From: CAWAHD01 sp963781785 | GTDB taxonomy: Bacteria > Planctomycetota > Planctomycetia > Isosphaerales > Isosphaeraceae | Length of the DNA stretch: 64,000 nucleotides | NCBI GenBank assembly: GCA_963781785.1 | Contig: CAWAHD010000005.1 | Span: forward strand, 2,914,001-2,978,000 | Direction of reading: 5' to 3' | Shown here: positions 44,408 through 54,033 of the stretch, in pieces | How the letters are laid out: every line of letters begins with the position of its first letter | How positions within the stretch are numbered: the stretch's first letter is position 1 | Translations under genes and position numbers: made by a program | Notes under the pieces: generated by a model | Database searches by the model: none | What the model saw: only the letters and a program-made list of their open reading frames with translations | What the model was told of the DNA's origin: nothing

Positions 44408-45898
44408 ATGAGTACCGGTGAAAAGCAACAGGCCGCGGCGCCAGCCCCGGCTGCGGCGGCGGAAGCCGCGGAGGCGAGCCTCCTCGATCAAGTCCTCACG
44501 GCGACCAAGCAGACCGAACGCTCACGCGCCGAAGAGCTGATCAAAACCGTCGTCGACCAGTCGCTCTTGGGAATCGTGACGTTCGACAAGAACGTCACCA
44601 AGACGATCAACGCCGCGATCAAGGCGATCGACGAGAAACTCTCGACGCAACTCAGTGCGGTGATGCACCATCCCGATTTCCAGAAGCTCGAAGGGACCTG
44701 GCGCGGGCTCAACTACCTGGTCATGAACAGCGAGACCAGCGCCGCGCTCAAGATCAAGGTGCTCAACGTCTCCAAGCGCGAGCTGTTCAACGATGTCGAC
44801 AAGGCCGTCGAGTTCGACCAGAGCCAGCTCTTCAAGAAACTGTACGAGAACGAGTTCGGCACTCCCGGGGGCGAGCCCTACGGCGCCCTCGTCGGCGACT
44901 ACGAATTCACCAACCACCCCGAGGACATCGACCTCCTGGGAAAGGTCGGAAACGTCGCCGCGGCTGCCTTTTGCCCGTTCGTCTCGGCCGCCGATCCCAA
45001 GCTCTTCGGCTTTGAAGACTGGCAAGAGCTGTCCAAGCCGCGCGACCTCGAGAAGATCTTCACCACAATCGAGTATACGAAGTGGAAGTCGTTCCGCGAC
45101 TCGGAAGACTCGCGGTTTGTGACCTTGGTGATGCCCCGAGTGCTGGCCCGGATGCCTTATGGCGCCAACACCAAGCCGATCGAGGAATTTGCCTTTGAGG
45201 AGGTCGATGGCAGCAAGCCGGTTCCCCATGATTCGTTCACGTGGATGAACGCGGCCTACGTCATGGGGACCAAGATGACCGACTCCTTTGCCAAATCCGG
45301 CTTCTGCACGGCGATCCGGGGAGCCGAGGGAGGCGGCAAGGTCGAGGGGCTGCCCGCTTTCATCTTCACCAGCGATGATGGCGACAAGGACCTGAAGTGT
45401 CCGACCGAGCTCGGCATCACAGACCGCCGCGAGGCGGAGCTGAGCAAGCTGGGTTTCCTGCCGCTCTGCCATTACAAGAACACCGACTACGCCGTGTTCT
45501 TCGGCGGCCAGACAGCCCAGAAGCCCAAGAAGTACGACCGGCCGGAAGCCACGGCCAATGCGGCGATCTCGGCGCGGCTGCCCTATATCATGGCCACGTC
45601 CCGCTTTGCACACTATCTCAAGGTCATGGCCCGCGACTGGATCGGCTCGTTCAAGGAGGCCAGCGACGTCGAGAACGACCTCAATCGCTGGATCAAGAAT
45701 TACGTCAATGCGAACCCCGTGGCCGGGCAAGAAAACCGGGCCAAGTATCCGCTCCGCGAAGCCAAGGTCGTGGTTCAGGAGATCCCCGGCAAGCCGGGTT
45801 CGTACAACGCCATCGCCTGGATGAGGCCCTGGCTGCAGTTCGAGGAGCTGACCACCTCAATGCGGATGGTGGCCAGTATTCCCAAGCAAACCGGCTAA
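44408..45898 (+). CDS. tssC: TssC contractile sheath large subunit
   Basis: A 496-residue intact sheath protein of the VipB/EvpB family. Conserved stretches: AVMHHPDFQKLEGTWRGLNYLV, VEFDQSQLFKKLYENEFGTPGGEPYG, FCPFVSAADPKLFGF, DSRFVTLVMPRVLARMPYG, GFLPLCHYKNTDYAVFFGGQT and the C-terminal QFEELTTSMRMVASIP. It polymerises with TssB. It lies directly after tssB with its own GGGGAG ribosome site. A second, divergent copy follows at 46073. Confidence 0.96.
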   Translation: MSTGEKQQAAAPAPAAAAEAAEASLLDQVLTATKQTERSRAEELIKTVVDQSLLGIVTFDKNVTKTINAAIKAIDEKLSTQLSAVMHHPDFQKLEGTWRGLNYLVMNSETSAALKIKVLNVSKRELFNDVDKAVEFDQSQLFKKLYENEFGTPGGEPYGALVGDYEFTNHPEDIDLLGKVGNVAAAAFCPFVSAADPKLFGFEDWQELSKPRDLEKIFTTIEYTKWKSFRDSEDSRFVTLVMPRVLARMPYGANTKPIEEFAFEEVDGSKPVPHDSFTWMNAAYVMGTKMTDSFAKSGFCTAIRGAEGGGKVEGLPAFIFTSDDGDKDLKCPTELGITDRREAELSKLGFLPLCHYKNTDYAVFFGGQTAQKPKKYDRPEATANAAISARLPYIMATSRFAHYLKVMARDWIGSFKEASDVENDLNRWIKNYVNANPVAGQENRAKYPLREAKVVVQEIPGKPGSYNAIAWMRPWLQFEELTTSMRMVASIPKQTG

Positions 45899-46072
45899 CG
45901 GGCGGCAGAGAACCGTCGAGCGCGGTCCCGGCCCGAGGCGTGGTGTGGCCGGGACTTGCTCTTCCACTTGCCGCGAGAGGGTGTGCGTTCCGCGCCGGCT
46001 GGAATGCGGACCTGGCGCCGCTCGGCAGGGTACTTCGCCCACTCCGTTTGTGGACCGTGGACAGACAGATCG

Positions 46073-47708
46073 ATGGACCCCAGACCCGCCACCCCGAATC
46101 CGCCCGCCCTCGTGGACCTCGACACGGCCGAGCCGCCCGAGGCCCCAGGCACCGTTCCCCCACCGGCCAACGGTCACGTCGAGCCGAACTTGCTCGACCA
46201 GGTTGTCTCGTCCGCGGGCCAGGCGCGAGCGTCCAATTCCTCGGTCACGCTCCTGGATCGATTCCTGCACGAGCCCTCGCCGGCTCTTGCGCTGCGCCTC
46301 TGGCTCGGGTTCGGTGATCCCTCAGCGCCACCGCCCACCCGGTCGCAGATCAGCCGGCGACTCACACGCGACATCGCCCGGATCGATGAGCTTCTGGCGT
46401 CGCAGCTTAACGCCATCCTGCATCATCCCGAGTTTCAAAAGCTCGAAGCGTCGTGGCGCGGTCTATCCTACCTGGTCAGCAAGCTCCCGGAGAACGATTC
46501 GATCAAGATCCGGGTCCTCAGCGTAACGTGGGCCGATCTGGTTCAGGACCAGGACCGGGCCCTCGAGTTCGACCAGAGCCAGCTCTTTCGCATGGTGTAC
46601 GAAGGCGAATTCGGACACCCGGGAGGTGAACCATTCGGGGTGTTGATCGGTGATTACGAGATCCGGCATCGCCCCAGTGCCCTTCATCCCTTCGACGATC
46701 TCGACGGCGCTCTCGAAGATTTCCGGAGTAGCCGCCGCGTCGTTCGCCCCGTTTGTGAGCGGGGTCCATCCCTCGTTCTTCGGGCTCGACAGCTTCAGCG
46801 AGATGGAACGGCCGCTCGGCCTTTCCAGGATTTTCGGCGAGCCCGAATATATCAAGTGGCGGAGCTTCCGCCAATCGGACGACGCCCGCTTCGTGGGGCT
46901 GACCCTCCCCCGCATGCTCTTGCGGGTGCCGCACGAACGGAGTGCGCGAGGATCTCGGACGATCGACTTCCGAGAAGAGGTCGAGGGACCCGATCGCAGC
47001 AAATACCTCTGGGGAAATTCTGTTTATGCGTTCGGGGCGGTATTGATCCGCTGCTTCACTAGCTCGGGATGGCTGGCCGACATTCGCGGGGTGCGTCAGG
47101 GGATCGACGAGAGTGGCGCCAAGGTCTGCTTGGACGACGGCGGGCTCGTGACCGGTCTTCCCGTGCACGCGTTCGCAACCGACCGGACGGGCATGGCGAC
47201 CAAGTGCTCGACCGAGGTCATCATCACCGACGCTCGGGAGAAAGACCTCGATGATCTCGGCTTCATCCCCCTGTGCCACTGCCAGGACACCGAGTTTTCG
47301 GCGTTTTACACCAACGGCTCAATTCAGAAGCCCAAGAAGTACGATGATCCGAAGGCGACGGCCAATGCCCGGCTCTCCGCGATGCTTCAGTACATGTTCT
47401 CCGTCTCGCGGTTCGCCCATTACCTGAAGGTGATCGCCCGCGACAGACTTGGCTCGATGGCCAGCCCCGAGGATTGCGAGCTCTACCTGACCAGGTGGCT
47501 CAGGAACTACACGACCGCCAGCGACACCTCCGGGCCCGAAGTCAAGGCAAAGTTCCCACTGCGCGAAGCCAAGGTCACCGTCAGGGAGCACCCCGACAAG
47601 CCCGGGTCTTATCATTGTGTGATCCATTTACGGCCGCATTTTCAGCTCGATCAGATGTTCACGACCATGAGACTGAACACCGAGCTGGCTTCCGGAAAGC
47701 CGGATTGA
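46073..47708 (+). CDS. second TssC-like sheath protein (ImpD type), frameshifted
   Basis: A TssC paralogue of about 545 residues. A Pro-rich, non-conserved N-terminal 90 residues (MDPRPATPNPPALVDLDTAE) precede the sheath core LNAILHHPEFQKLEASWRGLSYLV, LEFDQSQLFRMVYEGEFGHPG, and after a frame change near 46710 FAPFVSGVHPSFFGLDSF, LTLPRMLLRVPHE, GFIPLCHCQDTEFSAF and HFQLDQMFTTMRLNTELA. It lies 175 bases after tssC. Such pairs (impC-impD) are known in some T6SS loci, but what the second copy does is unclear; it may mark a special sheath segment or be an adaptor. Its extended N-terminus is unlike tssC. Confidence 0.82.
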
Positions 47709-47781
47709 GCGAGCCAAGCTGAACTCCCGGCCTTCTCGCGGTGCCGACCGCTCCAGACTTTCTCGAAAAGGACCGATATCC

Positions 47782-48585
47782 GTGAGCGCCACCGACCTGT
47801 TTCGTGCCGGCAAACTGAAGGAGACGATCGCCGAAGCACTCGATGAGGTACGGAGTCACCCCACCGATACGGGGCGGCGACTCTTCCTGGCGGAGCTGCT
47901 CTGTTTCGGCGGTGACCTGGAACGGGCCGACAACCATCTCGACGCCATCGGGCAGAATGATCCTCAATCCTTGCCGTGGATCGGCACATTCCGGCAACTG
48001 ATCCGCGCCGAACAGGCGCGGCAAGACTTCTTCGCTCAGGGGCGGCCGCCAGAATTCCTGGCCAAGCCGGAAGGCGCCGTATCTCTGCTGCTCGAGGCAT
48101 CGATCCGGGTGCGCGAAGGGGCGATCCAGGAAGCTGCTCTCTTGCTCGACCAGGCCGAGGAATCGAGGCCCAGGCTGTCGGGAACCTGTGACGGCCAGAC
48201 CTTCCACGACTTTCGCGATCTGGACGACCAGACTTCCTGCATCCTGGAGGTGCTGACCACGAATGGCACGTACTACTGGATCCCGATCGCGCGGATCGAG
48301 TCGATCGAGTTTCACGAGCCGGCGCGGTCGCGCGACCTGATCTGGCGCCGCACGCACCTGGTCGTCGGCGACGGCCCCGACGGAGAGGTCTACGTCCCGG
48401 TTCTCTACCCCGGTTCGGCCGCCGAGCCGGACGACCTGATCCGGCTGGGCCGCCAGACCGACTGGCGAGGCGGTGATGCCGCGCCCGTCCGGGGAGTAGG
48501 CCAGCGCTCGTTCCTGGTCGGCGAAGAGGGCCGATCGATTCTGGAACTCAAGTCGATCACCTTCGAGCCCCCCGCCCAGAACTGA
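47782..48585 (+). CDS. tagJ: TagJ / ImpE, T6SS sheath accessory protein
   Basis: A 267-residue ImpE-family protein. The N-terminal TPR-like part (MSATDLFRAGKLKETIAEAL, RLFLAELLCFGGDLERADNHLD) is followed by a beta-rich domain (GTYYWIPIARIESIEFHEPARSRDLIWRRTHLVV, GEVYVPVLYP). TagJ binds the TssB N-terminus and may modulate recycling of the sheath by ClpV. Start is GTG 47782 with a GGA box about ten bases upstream, 73 bases after the second tssC. Intact. Confidence 0.9.
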   Translation: MSATDLFRAGKLKETIAEALDEVRSHPTDTGRRLFLAELLCFGGDLERADNHLDAIGQNDPQSLPWIGTFRQLIRAEQARQDFFAQGRPPEFLAKPEGAVSLLLEASIRVREGAIQEAALLLDQAEESRPRLSGTCDGQTFHDFRDLDDQTSCILEVLTTNGTYYWIPIARIESIEFHEPARSRDLIWRRTHLVVGDGPDGEVYVPVLYPGSAAEPDDLIRLGRQTDWRGGDAAPVRGVGQRSFLVGEEGRSILELKSITFEPPAQN

Positions 48586-48596
48586 GCGCCCTCGAC

Positions 48597-49094
48597 ATGG
48601 CCACGATTCGAAGCGACCAGTTGCTGCTTCCGTCGGTGCTCGATCGATTGATCGACGAAGATCCGCAGGTCAGCCAGGAACCTCGGCGCAGCCACAACCA
48701 GCTTTTGCGCGAGCTCAAGCAGGCGGTGCGCCGAGACCTCGAAAACCTGCTGAACACCCGGGTCCGCGGCGTCTCCTACTCGACCGATCTTGCTGAGCTC
48801 AAGCACTCCCTGGCCAGCTACGGAATCCCTGACCTCACCGGGTTGTCGCTGGGGTCCCCGAAAGACCGCGAGGAATTTCGCCGCACCATCCAGGCGGTCA
48901 TCCTCCAGTTCGAGCCGCGGCTCAAAAAGCTGAGCGTCCGGCTGATCGATCAGACCGAAACGATGGAGCGCACGATCCGGTTTCACATCGAGGCGGTTCT
49001 GCAAGCGGAGCCAGCGCCCGAACCGATCGCGTTCGACTCGACGGTCCGACTGACCACGGGGTCGTTCGAGGTGAAAGCGGAAAGTAATGGGTAA
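48597..49094 (+). CDS. tssE: TssE baseplate protein (gp25-like)
   Basis: A 165-residue baseplate wedge protein. It shows the gp25-like blocks LLPSVLDRLIDEDP, KQAVRRDLENLLNTR, LKHSLASYGIPDLTGLSLGSP and a final FHIEAVLQAEP with beta-strands. It follows tagJ by 11 bases and its stop overlaps the tssF start by 8 bp, showing tight coupling of the baseplate genes. Intact. Confidence 0.92.
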   Translation: MATIRSDQLLLPSVLDRLIDEDPQVSQEPRRSHNQLLRELKQAVRRDLENLLNTRVRGVSYSTDLAELKHSLASYGIPDLTGLSLGSPKDREEFRRTIQAVILQFEPRLKKLSVRLIDQTETMERTIRFHIEAVLQAEPAPEPIAFDSTVRLTTGSFEVKAESNG

Positions 49095-50928
49095 CGACCT
49101 GCTGGAGTATTACAACCGCGAGCTGACATTCCTGCGCCGGCTGGGGGCCGAATTCGCCGCTGCCAACCCCAAGATTGCGCGGCGCCTGAGGCTCAGCGCG
49201 GACGACGCTGCGGACGATCCCCACGTCGAGCGCTTGATCGAGGCCTTCGCCTACCTGACGGCGCGGGTCCGAATCAAGCTCGAGGATGAACTCCCCGAGA
49301 TCACCGAATCGCTCCTCCACGTTCTCTATCCGCACTACCTGGCTCCCATCCCGTCGCTCTCGATCGTGCAATTCAAACTGGACTCAGAACAGGTCCAGCT
49401 CACCGCCGGGTACACGATCCCGCGCCATGCCGAGCTGGAAACCGAGCCGATCCATGGGGAACCCTGCCGATTCCACACCTGCTATCCCGTGACGCTCTGG
49501 CCGGTCGAGGTTCGGTCGGCGATTCTGGCCCAGGCGCCTCTTCCTGCGCCTGCCACGCCTTACTCCGACGAGGCGACTGCGGTGATCCGGATTGGCCTCC
49601 GGTGCACGACGCCGGAGACCAGCTTCGCCACGCTGGGACTCGGGACGCTGCGATTCTTTTTGAAAGGCCAGCCGCACAACGTCTATCGCCTCTATGAGCT
49701 GATCTTCAATAACACGGTCGGCGTGGCGGTCACCCGATCCGAAGCTCCCGTGGGAACGCTGCTCCTGGGCCGCGACGCTTTGCGCCAGGTCGGATTCGAC
49801 CGCGACGAAGGCTTGCTTCCCTATCCCGCTCGCTCGTTTCTCGGTTACCGGCTGCTCACTGAGTACTTCGCCTTCCCCCAAAAGTACCTGTTCTTCGACC
49901 TGAATCTGGCCGGGGTCGAGGCGATGGCGCAGCTTGGCGACTCGATCGTGGTGTACATCTTCATGAACCGGGTGATCCCCGACCTGGGACGAACCATCTC
50001 GGCAGACACCTTCCAGCTCGGTTGCACGCCGATCGTGAACCTGTTCACCCAACGCGCTGAACCGATCCCACTCACGCATACCGAATTCGAGTATCAGGTG
50101 GTCCCTGATCGGCGACGACCGTCCGCGCTGGAGGTCTATTCCGTCGACAAGGTCATCGCGTTACCGCCGCAGGGAGACTCGCTGGAGTTCCAGCCGTTCT
50201 TCTCGATGAAGCATGCGATGAACCGCGACACAGACCGGACGTTCTGGAGTCTGACTCGCCGTCCGGCCGAGGCGACGATGGCGACAGGCGACCGTGGGAC
50301 TGAGGTCCATCTGTCGCTCGTTGACCTGGGGTTTCGCCCTTCCGCCCCGGCCGAGTGGGTCCTTGAGGTTCAGACCACCTGCTTGAATCGCGACCTTCCG
50401 CAAGACCTTCCCTTTGGAGGCGGCCAGCCGCACCTCCAGCTCCGGGAGGGAGGCGGCGCGATCGCCCGGATCCTCTGTCTCACACCACCGACACGCACCC
50501 TTCGTCCCGAGCTGGGTCATGGCCTGCTCTGGCGCTTGATCTCGCACCTATCGCTCAACCACCTCTCCCTGGTCGATAGCGGCGATGCGGACGCCTTGCG
50601 TGAGATCCTCAAGCTCTATGACTTCGCCGATTCCGCCGAGACCCGCGGCCAGATTGACGGGATCATCGGCGTCTCCAGCCGCCGGGTGGTGGGCAGCATC
50701 CGGAGCGAAGGTCCCCTCACCTTTTGCCGGGGAATCGAAGTCTCGATCCAGTTCGATGAGGAGCGATTTACCGGCAGCGGCCTGTTCCTGTTCGCCAGCG
50801 TGCTGGAACGCTTCCTGGCACTGTACTCTACCGTCAATTCGTTCACGAAACTGATCGCCACCGTGAAGGGGCGCGAAGGGGAGCTGCGGCGATGGCCTCC
50901 GCGGATGGGCGAGAACGTGATCGTGTGA
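49087..50928 (+). CDS. tssF: TssF baseplate protein
   Basis: A 613-residue intact baseplate wedge subunit. Typical blocks are DLLEYYNRELTFLRRLGAEFA, PHVERLIEAFAYLTARVRIKLED, LYPHYLAPIPSLSIVQF, YFAFPQKYLFFDLNLAG and the late GSGLFLFASVLERFLALYS with SFTKL. The start overlaps tssE by 8 bp and the end overlaps tssG by 37 bp. TssF and TssG form the wedge of the baseplate together with TssE. Confidence 0.95.
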   Translation: MGNDLLEYYNRELTFLRRLGAEFAAANPKIARRLRLSADDAADDPHVERLIEAFAYLTARVRIKLEDELPEITESLLHVLYPHYLAPIPSLSIVQFKLDSEQVQLTAGYTIPRHAELETEPIHGEPCRFHTCYPVTLWPVEVRSAILAQAPLPAPATPYSDEATAVIRIGLRCTTPETSFATLGLGTLRFFLKGQPHNVYRLYELIFNNTVGVAVTRSEAPVGTLLLGRDALRQVGFDRDEGLLPYPARSFLGYRLLTEYFAFPQKYLFFDLNLAGVEAMAQLGDSIVVYIFMNRVIPDLGRTISADTFQLGCTPIVNLFTQRAEPIPLTHTEFEYQVVPDRRRPSALEVYSVDKVIALPPQGDSLEFQPFFSMKHAMNRDTDRTFWSLTRRPAEATMATGDRGTEVHLSLVDLGFRPSAPAEWVLEVQTTCLNRDLPQDLPFGGGQPHLQLREGGGAIARILCLTPPTRTLRPELGHGLLWRLISHLSLNHLSLVDSGDADALREILKLYDFADSAETRGQIDGIIGVSSRRVVGSIRSEGPLTFCRGIEVSIQFDEERFTGSGLFLFASVLERFLALYSTVNSFTKLIATVKGREGELRRWPPRMGENVIV

Positions 50929-52019
50929 ACCGGGACCTGTTCACGGCCCCGTACCGCTTCGATTTCTTCCAGGCGGTCCGGCTCCTTGAGCACCGCATCC
51001 GTGAACACAAACGCAGCGCGGAAGCGAGCGATTCGCATCCGCACGGGCAGCGAGTTGGCGAGGATGTTCACCCGGGCGACGAGGGAGTGCGGTTTCGCGC
51101 CGAGGCGTCGCTTGGTTTTCCCGCTGCAGCGATCAGCGAGATCCGCCGCGTCACTCGCTCGCCCGGCGCCCCCTCGGGCCCGCACCCTCCAGAAATGACC
51201 GTCACCTTCCTCGGTCTGACCGGCCCAAGCGGGGCACTCCCTCGCCATTACACTGAGCTGCTGCTGCGGCGCATCCGCGAAAAGGACTACGCCCTTCGTG
51301 ACTTCCTCGACCTGTTCAACCACCGGCTGATCTCGCTGTTTTATCGCTCGTGGGAGAAGTATCGCTGGCCGATCGCCTGGGAGCGATCCCAGCTCGACCA
51401 CCCGGCCGCGGAGCCAGACGCAGCAACGCGAGGGCTGCATTGCCTGGTCGGAATGGGAACTGCCGGCCTGCGCGGCCGGCTGAATACCGACGACGACGTG
51501 TTCCTTTACTACAGCGGACATTTCGCCCACTTCCCGCGCTCGGCATCGGCTCTCGAATCTTTGCTCACAGACCACCTCGATATGCCGGTCCAGGTGCTCC
51601 AGTGCCGGGGTCAATGGCTCCATCTCGACCGCGACGACCAGGCGTTCATGCCATCCAGGCATGAACCCGAGGGACGTAACAATCAGCTCGGAGTCAGCCT
51701 CGTCGTCGGCGAGCGGATCTGGGACCTTCAGAGTAAGTTCCGGCTGCGTATCGGCCCCTTGACCTGGCGGCAATTCTGCTCGCTGATGCCCAACGGCCGT
51801 GCCCTCCGGCCGCTGTGCCAGATCGCGCGCATGTACGTCGGCCCAGGTCTCGATTTCGACGTCCAGCCGGTCCTCAAGCCGGACGAAGTTCCCCCGTGCC
51901 GGTTCGCAGCCGACCCGGAGCATGCCGCTTACCTCGGCTGGAATACCTGGATGCCTCCGCCCGCGACTCCCTCGCCGCGCGCCATCGATGACGCCGTCTT
52001 TCAGATCGAAACGATCTGA
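50892..52019 (+). CDS. tssG: TssG baseplate protein
   Basis: A 375-residue baseplate subunit partnering TssF. It shows the TssG blocks FFQAVRLLEHRIREH, VRFRAEASLGFPAAAISEI, TVTFLGLTGPSGALPRHYTELLL, ALRDFLDLFNHRLISLFYRSWEKYR and the C-terminal LGWNTWM. The start at 50892 lies inside the end of tssF (37-bp overlap). It is the last T6SS gene on this side; the membrane complex, TssK, ClpV and Hcp genes are not present in the window. Intact. Confidence 0.93.
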   Translation: MASADGRERDRVNRDLFTAPYRFDFFQAVRLLEHRIREHKRSAEASDSHPHGQRVGEDVHPGDEGVRFRAEASLGFPAAAISEIRRVTRSPGAPSGPHPPEMTVTFLGLTGPSGALPRHYTELLLRRIREKDYALRDFLDLFNHRLISLFYRSWEKYRWPIAWERSQLDHPAAEPDAATRGLHCLVGMGTAGLRGRLNTDDDVFLYYSGHFAHFPRSASALESLLTDHLDMPVQVLQCRGQWLHLDRDDQAFMPSRHEPEGRNNQLGVSLVVGERIWDLQSKFRLRIGPLTWRQFCSLMPNGRALRPLCQIARMYVGPGLDFDVQPVLKPDEVPPCRFAADPEHAAYLGWNTWMPPPATPSPRAIDDAVFQIETI

Positions 52020-52406
52020 CGCCGGAATCTTCCGTCGGATTCACATTTTTTGCCAAATCCGCAATATCGGAGAAAGCGTTCCACACGATAGAGCCGATAA
52101 AAGTGATGAGAGGTCACGATGCTCGTCTCTTCTCGATCCCCGCGCACCGGATCATCCACGACCGGGCAGTGCGGACAGGGTCGGCGTAACTCAAATATGG
52201 AATAGCTTTTCCGCGCATTGTAGAGAGCCCGTGCGGGTCGCCCCAAGCGGGCCGCAGAGGGACGTATGCGAGTGGTTGGGCCCCCGAGCCCAACGTCGGG
52301 CTTGAAGGACTTGCCTGCGGACGTGCAAGCCGTTTCTCCAGAATATCGAGGGGGGAAGCGGAGTCGGCCTCGCAATTCACCGTTGGCCGACGGGAGGATG
52401 GCACTG
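52020..52406 (+). other. intergenic after tssG; possible weak terminator
   Basis: 387 bases without a recognisable gene. A short stem CGGAA/TTCCG at about 52023-52034 is followed within 15 bases by a T-run (TTTTTT near 52047-52052), a weak terminator candidate for the T6SS operon. The leader of the exported protein gene begins somewhere after 52200; GGGAGG at 52392-52397 is its ribosome site. Confidence 0.35.
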
Positions 52407-54013
52407 ATGAGAATTGAACGGACGATCGTCGTTTTGATCGTGCTGTGTGCGTGGCACTCGATCGATATGCGGTCAGCGGCCGCTCAAGATCCTCCCCAGC
52501 CACCGGTACCCAGTCCAGTGATTCCACTGGAGCGAGTGGATGAACTGTCTCAAGAGGCCGTGAGCGGACCACAAGCCCTCGCGCCGACGGCTGATTCGAG
52601 CGCGGCGCAAAGGCAAACTCTGCCCAGTCAGCAAGGCCACGACTCTCACTCAGGCGGAAGAGCGGCCATCGGCCGCTTGCGCAATCCGTTCGAGTGGGGA
52701 GGCCGTGCACCCAAGCGAGGGCTATTCGGACTGGGCAGTCCCCAACAAGAACCCACGCCCCAGGCACCGGCCCCTGGCACCGTTCCTGGCACCGTTCCTG
52801 GCGCCGTTCCTGGCGCCGTTCCTGGCACCGTTCCTGCGCGCAGGTTCCGGGGATGGAAGGGGCTCCTAGGGCGGAGGCGCTGCCGGGCGTTTCACCACCG
52901 TCGGAAGCGCCGGCGCCCGGCGCAGCAGCCGCGGGACCGGGCGCCTTTGAAGGCGCCATCGGTGCAGACGCCTTCGCGGCCGCCGCCGGCGCACAGGGTC
53001 CCGGCTTCGGTGGCGGCCTGGGGGCGGCCACGCAAGCGTTCGCGATGATCGGCGACATCAGCCCGTTCGGCCTGGGCGGTCGGAGTTTGCAGAGTCCCGT
53101 GTCGCCCCCCGGGCCGCCACCGCCCCCCGGGGCGCGCGGCGGCTCGCCGATCTACCCTTCGATACGCAACTTCAAGATCTCCGAGAACATGTCACCGAGA
53201 CCCCAGGATCGTATCTTCTTCAACTTCAACTACTACAACGGCCTGAATAATACCGTCAATTCCCGAGACCTCTCACCCATCACCCGGATGAAGGCCTACG
53301 TATATAACTTCGGCCTGGAGAAGACCTTCTTCGATGGGATGGGCTCACTCGGGGTGCGTGTCCCTATCGATAACCTCACGGCCGACAGTGTCCCGAACGT
53401 CATCAGCACCCCGACCTCGACCGCGATGGGCAATCTGACAATTTTCGGCAAATACATCCTCTGCCAGAACCAGCAGACCGGTAGCCTGGTCTCCGCATTG
53501 TTCGCGATCTCGCCCCAGACCGGCCCCGGGAACTTTGCGGGTGCCCGATACCTCTTTCCGCTGAACTCCACCACCTTCCAGCCGTGCATCGGTTACATCT
53601 ACAATTACAACCGCTGGTATCTCCAGGGGTTCAGCGGGTTCAGCTTTTCGGCCAACCCCAACGACGTCTCGTTCGTCTACAACGACATTGCCCTCGGCTA
53701 CTTCTTGATTCGGAACACGGATCCCTACTCCTTCCTGACCGCCCTGGCACCGACGGTGGAGCTGCACGTCAACAATCCGATCAACCATCGTGACGTCTTC
53801 AATCGGTTCGACATCGCCGGCTCGCCCGACTCTGTGAACATGACGTTCGGGCTGAATTTCGGGATCATGAACAGCGCGGTGCTGACTGCCGCCTTCGTCA
53901 CCCCGCTGGCCAGCCCCAAGCCGTTTGACGGCGAGGCCGTTCTGATGCTGAACATCTACTTCGGCCGGACGCGGGCAAATCCCCTTCTGCAGACGCCACC
54001 GCCGGCGCAATAA
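52407..54013 (+). CDS. exported beta-barrel-like protein with a PGTV-repeat linker, frameshifted
   Basis: About 535 residues. A signal peptide (MRIERTIVVLIVLCAWHS, cleaved after SAAAQ) is followed by a Pro-rich linker with five PGTV/PGAV repeats. After a one-base frame change near 52837 come an Ala/Gly-rich spacer and a C-terminal domain of alternating strands: IFFNFNYYNGLNNTVN, VYNFGLEKTFFDGMGSLGVR, TIFGKYILCQNQQTG, YIYNYNRWYLQGFSGFSF, VYNDIALGYFLI and MLNIYFG near the end. This looks like an outer-membrane beta-barrel or porin-like protein. The frame change follows directly on a short-repeat tract. Start 52407 has GGGAGG nine bases upstream. It converges on the giant beta-helix gene 20 bases away. 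Confidence 0.65.
52773..52832 (+). repeat. five 12-bp tandem repeats at a frameshift
   Basis: Five units of CCTGGC(A/G)CCGTT in a row code for PGTV/PGAV. The reading frame changes a few bases after the last unit (the next copy lacks a G). Such tracts are prone to slippage, in the cell or in sequencing. Confidence 0.85.
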
Positions 54014-54033
54014 CGGGCGATCCGGCAAGTCGC

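Noticed and set aside
42658..47708. T6SS considered inactive because tssA, tssB and the second tssC are frameshifted
   Set aside because: Each break is a single base with intact conserved sequence after it, as in many unrelated genes of the window; indel errors explain this better.
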